A stretch of 25,454 nucleotides of DNA from the NCBI GenBank assembly GCA_964537205.1, contig CAZHZH010000037.1:1-25454 (forward strand), in the 5' to 3' direction. Each line of letters begins with the position of its first letter. The first letter of the stretch is position 1. Shown here piece after piece: positions 15,623 through 22,115 of the stretch. The translations under genes and the position numbers were made by a program. The notes under the pieces were generated by a model, which saw only the letters and a list, made by a program, of their open reading frames with translations, did no database searches and was not told the DNA's origin. Source of the DNA: Colivivens sp964537205. Its GTDB lineage: Bacteria; Bacteroidota; Bacteroidia; Bacteroidales; Bacteroidaceae.

Positions 15623-15652
15623 ATTATACATTCTTTATTTTTGAAACGTTTC
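15623..15652 (-). promoter_or_regulatory. Putative ECF-dependent, autoregulated promoter
   Basis: On the minus strand GAAACGTTTC (15652-15643), a perfect 10-base palindrome, is followed by TATAAT (15628-15623), 17 bases before the ATG of the first ECF-operon gene. Measured from GAAAC the spacer is 19 bases. The housekeeping TAnnTTTG box is not seen. Recognition by the operon's own sigma factor is an inference. Confidence 0.4.
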
Positions 15653-15699
15653 TATTTATATAAACGCTGAAAGCTCCAAGTTCGTTACAACATTTTGCC

Positions 15700-16131
15700 T
15701 TATTTTGCCTGCCCTTCCTTCGCCTTGAATGCCATTGCGTAGATTTTCATCTGCTTCAGCATGGCCAGCAGCCCGTTGCTGCGTGTGGGTGACAAATGTT
15801 CCGTCAGTCCGATGTCTTTTATAAAATGCAGGTCGGCACCGAGTATTTCGTCCGGCGTGTGGTCTGACAGCACCTTGATTAACAGGGTGACGATCCCCTT
15901 GACGATTAAGGCGTCGCTTTCGGCCTGGAAGTGGATCTTGCCATCTATGTAGTCGGCCTGCAGCCAGACGCGGCTCTGGCAGCCGTCAATCAGGTTCTTT
16001 TCTGTCTTGTATTCGGCAGGAAGCGGTTGTTGTTCACTTCCCAAATCTATCAGCAGCTGGTATTTGTCCATCCAGTCGTCGAAATCATTGAACTCCTCTA
16101 TGATTTCCTGTTGTGATTCTTCTATTGTCAT
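15700..16131 (-). CDS. sufE: SufE family cysteine-desulfurase partner (Fe-S assembly)
   Basis: SufE accepts persulfide sulfur from the cysteine desulfurase SufS and passes it to the SufBCD scaffold. The 143-residue protein has the expected length and the hallmark segment KNLIDGCQSRVWL, with C51 as the sulfur acceptor. D20-W21-M22-D23-K24 (DDWMDKYQLLIDLG) and the C-terminal GLTEHLSPTRSNGLLAMLKQMK also fit the family. The protein is cytoplasmic. The start ATG is 7 bp after the stop of the M28 gene, so it is the third gene of the operon from 18862. No SufS or SufBCD gene is in the window. Confidence 0.95.
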   Translation of the reverse strand: MTIEESQQEIIEEFNDFDDWMDKYQLLIDLGSEQQPLPAEYKTEKNLIDGCQSRVWLQADYIDGKIHFQAESDALIVKGIVTLLIKVLSDHTPDEILGADLHFIKDIGLTEHLSPTRSNGLLAMLKQMKIYAMAFKAKEGQAK

Positions 16132-16138
16132 ATAATAA

Positions 16139-17104
16139 TTACTCCTCCAAATAAATTACTTCCAATACTGTCTGTCCTACAGCTTTGAGTGTTTGTTTGT
16201 TTATATTCGAAATATTGTCGCCAATCGTATGCCATGTCTTGCAAAACGAATCGTCATCGCCGTCGCGCGCTATAATGTCAATGCAAGGGATGCCCGACTG
16301 GTTCACCTGTACGTGGTCGTCAGTTACTGCGCCGCCCCTTTCATTTTTGAACAACGAGCCATATCCAAGACGCTGAGCCTTCGACCACACTCTGTCAACT
16401 ATGTTTGGCGCATAATACAACGAGTACATTTCCTTTTGGAAAATGCAGTTGCCGCCCCCGACCATATCAAGTAGAATCCCATAGCGTGCTGTATACCCCT
16501 CGGCATGATGCTTTCCCGCCCAATATTGCGAACCGAGGCACCACGTTGAAGTGGTGGGCTCATCTGTCTCCGCCCATTGTGGCGTGCCACAGTCTTCCGC
16601 GTCAAAGCAGATGAAGTCTATGCCGATGTTTGGAGCCTTCATTTGTATCTGTCGCGCCATTTCCATCATCACGCCTACTCCGCTTGCGCCGTCGTTCGCC
16701 CCGTCGATTGGCGTATGGTAGTTTGTTGGGTCTGGATCGTTGTCCGCCCACGGACGAGAGTCCCAGTGCGAGCAGATCATTACTCGTGCGGGGTTGTCCA
16801 AGTCGTATGATGCTATGATGTTTCTCATCCTGACTATTGTTCCGTCATACAATTTGCCGTCTGCGTCTTGTGTGACGACTTCGGCTCCGAAGCGTTCAAA
16901 CTGTCGCTCTATATAAGTGGCGCACGAATCATGGGCGGGAGAGTTCATCACTCTCGGTCCGAACGCGCATTGCCCGGCGATGTATGTGTAAGCGCTGTCT
17001 GCGTTGAAGTCGGGTGACGCTTGGGTGGTGTCGCCCTGTGGTTGTCCTCCGTTGTTGCAAGCTAATATTGCAAATACACCTATTATATATATAATGCGTC
17101 TCAT
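16139..17104 (-). CDS. M28-family lipoprotein, probable type II glutaminyl cyclase
   Basis: The 321-residue protein starts MRRIIYIIGVFAILACNNGG, a lipoprotein signal with lipidation at C16, so it is anchored in the envelope. The body has the M28/glutaminyl-cyclase fold: ICSHWDSRPWAD (H113, D115), GANDGASGV (D138, probable zinc ligand), FDAED (E170, D171), LLDMVGG (D213), TDDHV (H264) and WHTIGD (H292). A single zinc (Asp-Glu-His) is expected for glutaminyl cyclases of this type, which turn N-terminal glutamine into pyroglutamate. Similar enzymes have been described in Porphyromonas, Tannerella and Prevotella, where most exported proteins acquire N-terminal glutamine. An aminopeptidase activity is the alternative. 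It starts 3 bp after the stop of the upstream fusion gene. Confidence 0.87.
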   Translation of the reverse strand: MRRIIYIIGVFAILACNNGGQPQGDTTQASPDFNADSAYTYIAGQCAFGPRVMNSPAHDSCATYIERQFERFGAEVVTQDADGKLYDGTIVRMRNIIASYDLDNPARVMICSHWDSRPWADNDPDPTNYHTPIDGANDGASGVGVMMEMARQIQMKAPNIGIDFICFDAEDCGTPQWAETDEPTTSTWCLGSQYWAGKHHAEGYTARYGILLDMVGGGNCIFQKEMYSLYYAPNIVDRVWSKAQRLGYGSLFKNERGGAVTDDHVQVNQSGIPCIDIIARDGDDDSFCKTWHTIGDNISNINKQTLKAVGQTVLEVIYLEE

Positions 17105-17107
17105 GTT

Positions 17108-18862
17108 TTATATGTTTTGTACCTCAGTCATTACTCTGAGGAAGTTTTTGCCCCAAATTAGCTCTATGTAGTTGTCCGAATATCTCTCTGCGAGCAACCT
17201 TCGTGTGAAGTTTATTAGTTCGCTGGCGGAGGCAAGTCCCGGTACTCCGCCGTCTCCATCGAAATCCGTGCCTATGCCTACATGTTCGATGCCCATAACG
17301 TCAACCATGTGGTTGAGGTGTTGTATCGCGTCGTTAATGGTAGCCTTGCCGTCTGTGCGGAGAAAGCCGTTATAGAATGTAACCTGGGCCACACCGCCCG
17401 TCTTGGCCAACTTCTTCATTTGGTCGTCGGTCAAATTGCGCGGGTGGTCGCAAAGAAGTCTTGATGATGAGTGGCTGCACACTATCGGTTTTCGGCTGAT
17501 CTCTATTGCATCGTAAAAACTCTTCTCGCCTCCGTGCGACAGGTCGACCATCATTCCCACTCTGTTCATTTCCTTGATGACCTTCTCGCCAAACTCGCTG
17601 ATTCCGTCGTGTTCTCCGTTCCCTTTTGCAGAGTCGCAAATATCATTGTCTCCATTGTGGCACAATGTCATATAGACGACCCCGCGCTTGCGAAAGCGGT
17701 CTATGTTCTCTAAGTCACGGCCTATCGCATAGCCGTTTTCAATGCCAAGCATAATCGATCTTTTACCAGCCCGCTTGTTGCGATACAAGTCTTCTGGAGT
17801 GTATGCAAGGCTCACATAGTCCTTGTTCGCCTCAATCATTTTCTCTATTTCCGAGAGAATATGGTTCGCTTTGGTCGTGGCGGCTGACAGCGAGGCCTCG
17901 TCCCGTCCCTCTTGTTTGAGGTATGCCACCATGATCGATGCGTCCAAGTGTCCTTCCGCCATTTTATGCAAGTCCACCAGTATCTTCGGATCACGGCTTG
18001 CAAAGTTTATTCCTTGGTCGAAGAACATCGGTGTGTCACAATGCGAGTCCAATGAGAGTATGTGTGAATGCAGTGATTTCGCCTTTTTGAATGAACGCGC
18101 CTCTCTTACCAACCACTCGAACAGTGGTCGCATGCTTTGGTCGTCGTTCATGCAAAAGCATTCAGGATGCCATTGAACGCCGATGACCGACTTGAACTCT
18201 GTGGATTCCATCGCTTCGATTATCCCGTCTTTGCTGACCGCGCATGTCTTGAATCCGTCTGGCACGCTTTTCACGGCTTGATGATGGAATGAATTAACCG
18301 CAAGTGTCGTTTGGCCGCCAAAAATCGAACACAGCATGGAGTCGCCGGCTACACTCACAGTATGCGATGCCACCCCGCGGTCCAAGTCTTGGCTGTGCTT
18401 TATCTTTGCCCCCTCCGATTGTGTGTATATATCTTGGTATACCTTGCCTCCCAACGCTGTGGCAAGAACCTGGATGCCACGGCAAATTCCAAGTGTGGGG
18501 ATTTGCCGGTCATACGCCAACTTTGCAAGCAGCAGTTCTTGTCGGTCGCGCTTTGCGTTAATACTGTGTAGTTCTTTGACCGGTTCTTCATCAAAGAATA
18601 AAGGGTTCAAGTCACCTCCGCCGCTGAATATTAAGCCGTCGAGTCCGGCCAATTGGTCGCTCAGGCATTCGGTTTCCATGTATGGGGGAATAACGATGGG
18701 GATTCCTCCAGCTAATAATACGGAACGATAATATCCTTCTGCCAGCGTGCAAGTTTGGTCGTTGTAATTGCCTGTGATGCCTATGACGGGACGCGTGTGG
18801 GTTGCGGGCGCCGTCGAATTTGTTTGGTTATATATTGATTGCCAATTGAAAGTACCAACCAT
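17108..18862 (-). CDS. Fusion of a C26 amidotransferase-like gamma-glutamyl hydrolase and an M19 dipeptidase
   Basis: The 584-residue protein joins two peptidase domains. Residues 24-255 are a class I glutamine-amidotransferase fold of the PuuD/peptidase C26 type: RPVIGITGNY, SGGGDLNP, nucleophile C127 in LGICRGIQ, and H232 and E234 in VQWHPE; these enzymes cut gamma-glutamyl bonds. Residues 268-580 are a membrane-dipeptidase (M19) domain with metal ligands H274 and D276 (DSHCDTP), E375 (GIENG), H443 (LSHGGE), H464 (CSHSSSR) and D533 (GTDFDGDG). Both active sites look complete. There is no signal peptide, so it is probably cytoplasmic. One protein could remove the gamma-glutamyl group and then split the remaining dipeptide. 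A TATCTTTG box 28 bases upstream supports the start. It leads the operon with the M28 lipoprotein and SufE. Confidence 0.9.
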   Translation of the reverse strand: MVGTFNWQSIYNQTNSTAPATHTRPVIGITGNYNDQTCTLAEGYYRSVLLAGGIPIVIPPYMETECLSDQLAGLDGLIFSGGGDLNPLFFDEEPVKELHSINAKRDRQELLLAKLAYDRQIPTLGICRGIQVLATALGGKVYQDIYTQSEGAKIKHSQDLDRGVASHTVSVAGDSMLCSIFGGQTTLAVNSFHHQAVKSVPDGFKTCAVSKDGIIEAMESTEFKSVIGVQWHPECFCMNDDQSMRPLFEWLVREARSFKKAKSLHSHILSLDSHCDTPMFFDQGINFASRDPKILVDLHKMAEGHLDASIMVAYLKQEGRDEASLSAATTKANHILSEIEKMIEANKDYVSLAYTPEDLYRNKRAGKRSIMLGIENGYAIGRDLENIDRFRKRGVVYMTLCHNGDNDICDSAKGNGEHDGISEFGEKVIKEMNRVGMMVDLSHGGEKSFYDAIEISRKPIVCSHSSSRLLCDHPRNLTDDQMKKLAKTGGVAQVTFYNGFLRTDGKATINDAIQHLNHMVDVMGIEHVGIGTDFDGDGGVPGLASASELINFTRRLLAERYSDNYIELIWGKNFLRVMTEVQNI

Positions 18863-18889
18863 ATCACATAATGATTATCAATAATCCGT

Positions 18890-18930
18890 GCAAAGATACA
18901 AATTAATTGACGATTATTTATTATCTTTGC
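18890..18930. promoter_or_regulatory. Interleaved divergent promoters
   Basis: TATCTTTG occurs on the minus strand at 18898-18891 (for the fusion gene, 28 bases before its ATG) and on the plus strand at 18922-18929 (for the S41 protease, 23 bases before its ATG). With the next base they form 9-bp inverted arms, GCAAAGATA / TATCTTTGC. The -33 region of each promoter falls in or beside the -7 box of the other; neither has a clear TTTG there. Confidence 0.65.
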
Positions 18931-18952
18931 CGAATAAATACGCAAATCAAAG

Positions 18953-20605
18953 ATGAGAAAGACATTTACGGATACGCTGGTGGTGTTTGTCTGCCTTCTG
19001 TTACCTGTCAGTATGGCGGCGCAAAAGAACCATTCGTTTCAGGTGATGAAGAACCTGGACATATTCAATAGTATTTACCGGACACTCGATACTTACTATG
19101 TTGACACATTGGATGCTGACAAACTTATGCAGACCGGTGTTAATGCGATACTTCACTCTCTCGATCCATTCACAGAGTATTATTCTGAGGATGACGAAGG
19201 GGATCTGAAAATGCTGACGCAAGCTAAATATGGCGGTATAGGAAGTATAATACGCATGATGAAAGACTCGACGATCATCATCGCCGAACCGTACAAGGAC
19301 ATGCCTGCCGACGAGGCTGGATTGAAAGCCGGTGATGTGCTGTTGAAAATTGACAAGACCGACCTCAAGGGGATGAATACGTCCGAGGTCAGCAATTTGC
19401 TACGAGGCGAACCGGGTACGACGTTCCTTCTTACGTATCGGCGTCCGGGTGAGAGTAAGTCGCGTGAGGTGAAAATAACGCGTAAGAACATAAAACTTCC
19501 CGCAGTACCATACTATGGGATAATTAAAGGACATGGGTACATACACCTTAACCAGTTCACCAACGATTGCAGCGGCTATGTACGCAAGGCGATCATATCT
19601 CTTAAGGAGCAGGGAGCGACGGACCTTATATTTGACCTCAGGGACAACCCAGGCGGCGCGCTCGACCAGGCGGTGAAAATCGTGAATTTGTTTGTTCCGA
19701 AGGGTGTCACAATAGTTGAAACACGAGGGAAGGTGAAAAGCGGCAACTCTACGTACGAGACATCCGACAATCCTCTTGATGATACCATGCCGCTTGCCAT
19801 CCTTGTTAACGACGGTTCTGCGTCTGCCTCCGAAATCGTCGCAGGCAGCATTCAGGACCTTGACAGAGGCGTGATTGTGGGATCAAGAACTTACGGCAAG
19901 GGCTTGGTGCAGTCCATAAAGGATCTGCCATATAACGGAAGCCTGAAGCTTACTACCGCGAAATATTATATCCCAAGTGGCAGATGTATACAGGAAATAG
20001 ACTATAAGTTGAAACGGCAGGAATCTGACAGGGTCAAGGGCACTTCGCAGGCGGAAGACAGTATCTTCCATACTGCAAACGGGCGTGAGGTCCTTAGTGG
20101 ACGGGGCATCAAGCCCGATGTGGAAGTCCATCATGACACTGTACAAAACATCGTGTTCTATTTGTCGAACGATGATGTCTTGATGAATTACAGCGTCAAG
20201 TATTATCAAACGCATCCTGCACCTGCGTCGGTGGAGGACTTCGCAATCACTGACAGTGATTATGAAGACTTCAAGCAGATGGTCGTAGAAAGCGGCTTCA
20301 AGTACGACCGACTTAGTGACAAACGCTTGCAGGAACTGAAGAAGCTCGCGCAGTTTGAAGGCTATTATGATGACGCAAAGACGGAATTTGACGCGCTGGA
20401 ATCGAAATTGACACACAACATCTCTTACGAACTCGACCGCCACAAGGATGACGTCAAGCAGATGCTCGCACTTGAAATCATAAAACGATATTTCTATGAG
20501 GCGGGTAGCATACAGGAGGTGTTGAAGGACGACCCCGACCTTACAAAGGCAATCGAAATCCTAAACGACAGAGCTGAATACAATAAAATACTTGGCAGAC
20601 AATGA
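18953..20605 (+). CDS. S41-family C-terminal processing protease (CtpA/Prc-like) with PDZ domain
   Basis: The 550-residue serine protease starts with a signal peptide (MRKTFTDTLVVFVCLLLPVSMAA), so it works in the periplasm. A helical N-terminal part carries YVDTLDADKLMQTGVNAIL and LDPFTEYY. A PDZ domain (about 88-172) contains GGIGSII, GLKAGDVLLKIDKTDL and RGEPGTT. In the protease domain, by alignment with Prc, the catalytic serine is S291 in DGSASASEIVAG, the lysine is K316 in TYGKGLVQS, and D302 also matches. A C-terminal extension of about 150 residues (DFAITDSDYEDFKQMV and following) is usual in Bacteroidetes members. Such enzymes trim C-termini or degrade misfolded envelope proteins. The last codons overlap the start of a 40-codon membrane peptide gene. 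Confidence 0.93.
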   Translation: MRKTFTDTLVVFVCLLLPVSMAAQKNHSFQVMKNLDIFNSIYRTLDTYYVDTLDADKLMQTGVNAILHSLDPFTEYYSEDDEGDLKMLTQAKYGGIGSIIRMMKDSTIIIAEPYKDMPADEAGLKAGDVLLKIDKTDLKGMNTSEVSNLLRGEPGTTFLLTYRRPGESKSREVKITRKNIKLPAVPYYGIIKGHGYIHLNQFTNDCSGYVRKAIISLKEQGATDLIFDLRDNPGGALDQAVKIVNLFVPKGVTIVETRGKVKSGNSTYETSDNPLDDTMPLAILVNDGSASASEIVAGSIQDLDRGVIVGSRTYGKGLVQSIKDLPYNGSLKLTTAKYYIPSGRCIQEIDYKLKRQESDRVKGTSQAEDSIFHTANGREVLSGRGIKPDVEVHHDTVQNIVFYLSNDDVLMNYSVKYYQTHPAPASVEDFAITDSDYEDFKQMVVESGFKYDRLSDKRLQELKKLAQFEGYYDDAKTEFDALESKLTHNISYELDRHKDDVKQMLALEIIKRYFYEAGSIQEVLKDDPDLTKAIEILNDRAEYNKILGRQ

Positions 20606-20724
20606 GGAACAATAAGCTTTACAGGGCAAACCGCACGTTTATGTGGGCGAACATCCTGCTTGGATTGTGTGTGATTATATTGGTAGTAGTGATGGCGTTT
20701 CTTTTTGGATGGATCGCAATCTGA
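20602..20724 (+). CDS. 40-residue single-helix membrane peptide
   Basis: ATG at 20602 overlaps the S41 stop (ATGA), and TGA at 20722-20724 ends the frame 4 bp before the next start. The peptide begins MRNNKLYRANRTFMWANI and continues with a strongly hydrophobic stretch (about residues 16-39: LLGLCVIILVVVMAFLFGWI). The basic N-terminus suggests an N-in membrane helix, without a signal peptidase site. Overlap on one side and tight spacing on the other, with no other content in the gap, support translation. I do not recognise a family; it may anchor or regulate the neighbouring proteases. Confidence 0.6.
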   Translation: MRNNKLYRANRTFMWANILLGLCVIILVVVMAFLFGWIAI

Positions 20725-20728
20725 CGGT

Positions 20729-22015
20729 ATGATGCAAAGAAATGTTGTTTGTGTCTTATGCTTGGCTCTGGCCCTGCTATGTCGGGCGCAGGATGTCGAA
20801 CCTATAATCAAGACCGGGTGGAACCAGGGCAGTCCGTACAACAGCTTTTTCCCTGCTGACAGTACTGGGAAAAAACCATTGGCAGGCTGTGTCCCTATCG
20901 CAATGGCACAGGTGGTTTATGCGCTTGATGACTCATACGACTCCCTAAGGCTGATATATGATTGCGCCACTAACGTGAACACCAGCTTTTTCGAGTCCTA
21001 CACAAGTTCTCAGGGGGCTACAATCATACCGGCGATGAAGCGGGTCTTTCATTGCAGTAAGTACATGAACCGTGTGTTCCAAAACGACTATTATGGTGAA
21101 GATGGGCGGCTTGCATGGCGGAACTTGATTTTCGGCGAAATCCGACAAGGCAGACCTGTTATTGCCGGCGGAATGAAGAACACTGCCGGTAGAGGAGGAC
21201 ACGTCTTCATTCTCGATGGCTTGCGTGACACACTCGTCCATGTCAATTTCGGATGGGGCGGCAGGGGTGACGGCTATTATCCTCTTGATGACCTTAGGGG
21301 ATACCATTATAATATGCATCTTTTCACCGATATTGCGGGTGAAGATTATGTCCCTGCCATAGATACGTTGCGTGTGACCTCCTCTGGCAAACTTCGTGAT
21401 GCTCTCGCCAGTCTGTCCAAGTGGTCTGTCCGGCATCTGAGAATCGAGGGGGATATTAATGCGGATGACGTAAGGGCCCTTAGGGCGTTTGCACAATATG
21501 ACAAGGCGGCAAACAGAAACCAGCCTTTAAGGACTTTGGATTTAAGTGCAGCACGCATAGACGCTCTTCCCGACAGCTCATTTGCTGATTGTTCGTCGCT
21601 TGTGATGGTCGCGTTGCCTGACAACCTTACAAGCACAGGAAGATACACGTTCTTGCACTGTATAGCTCTCAATTCGGTTCATTTGCCGGCCTCGTTGAAA
21701 GTCATTGGGGTAGGAGCCTTTCAAAGATGCATCAGCCTGTTTGATGTTAATATCCCGTCGGGACTGACCAACATACAGAACCAGGCTTTTTATGGATGCA
21801 ACATACTGACGGACATCAACCTCCCCGCCGCTTTGCAAACCATTGGCATGAGAACATTCAAGGGTTGTGAAAAACTGCGCCGACTTGTCCTGCCTAAGTC
21901 ACTACGGAGTTTCGGTGCCGGGGCATTAGATGATTGCCCGAATATAGAAGTCACCATTGAACCTGGTAATCCATATCTTGTCATCAAGGACGGTGCCGTA
22001 GTGAATAAAAGGTAG
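20729..22015 (+). CDS. C10 (streptopain-like) cysteine protease with BspA-type leucine-rich repeats
   Basis: The start MMQRNVVCVLCLALALLCRAQ is a signal peptide; an in-frame upstream start overlapping the membrane peptide gene is rejected. Residues 23-205 are a C10 peptidase domain: IIKTGWNQGSPYN, nucleophile C54 in GCVPIAMAQVV, H158 in GRGGHVFILDG and HVNFGWGGRGDGYY. Two points differ from streptopain: there is no propeptide between signal and catalytic domain, and Cys and His are 104 residues apart rather than about 148, so the middle is trimmed. Residues 212-265 (TLRVTSSGKLRDAL and following) and five LRR_5 repeats (about 268-420, e.g. LPASLKVIGVGAFQRC) follow, as in BspA adhesins. The protein stops at DGAVVNKR, in mid-repeat, without a sorting tail. 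It is third in the operon with the S41 protease. Confidence 0.87.
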   Translation: MMQRNVVCVLCLALALLCRAQDVEPIIKTGWNQGSPYNSFFPADSTGKKPLAGCVPIAMAQVVYALDDSYDSLRLIYDCATNVNTSFFESYTSSQGATIIPAMKRVFHCSKYMNRVFQNDYYGEDGRLAWRNLIFGEIRQGRPVIAGGMKNTAGRGGHVFILDGLRDTLVHVNFGWGGRGDGYYPLDDLRGYHYNMHLFTDIAGEDYVPAIDTLRVTSSGKLRDALASLSKWSVRHLRIEGDINADDVRALRAFAQYDKAANRNQPLRTLDLSAARIDALPDSSFADCSSLVMVALPDNLTSTGRYTFLHCIALNSVHLPASLKVIGVGAFQRCISLFDVNIPSGLTNIQNQAFYGCNILTDINLPAALQTIGMRTFKGCEKLRRLVLPKSLRSFGAGALDDCPNIEVTIEPGNPYLVIKDGAVVNKR

Positions 22016-22115
22016 TGTTCTTGCCTGCGTTTATCGGCATCGGTTCTTGTCGCCTGCCAAAAGTGTCAACCCCAAGTTGAACGTTCGGGAGAACATGAAA
22101 AGCACAAGGCGGGTG

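Noticed and set aside
19883..20443. Leftward 186-codon open frame opposite the S41 protease
   Set aside because: It is antisense to a well-supported protease gene and has no domain or promoter.
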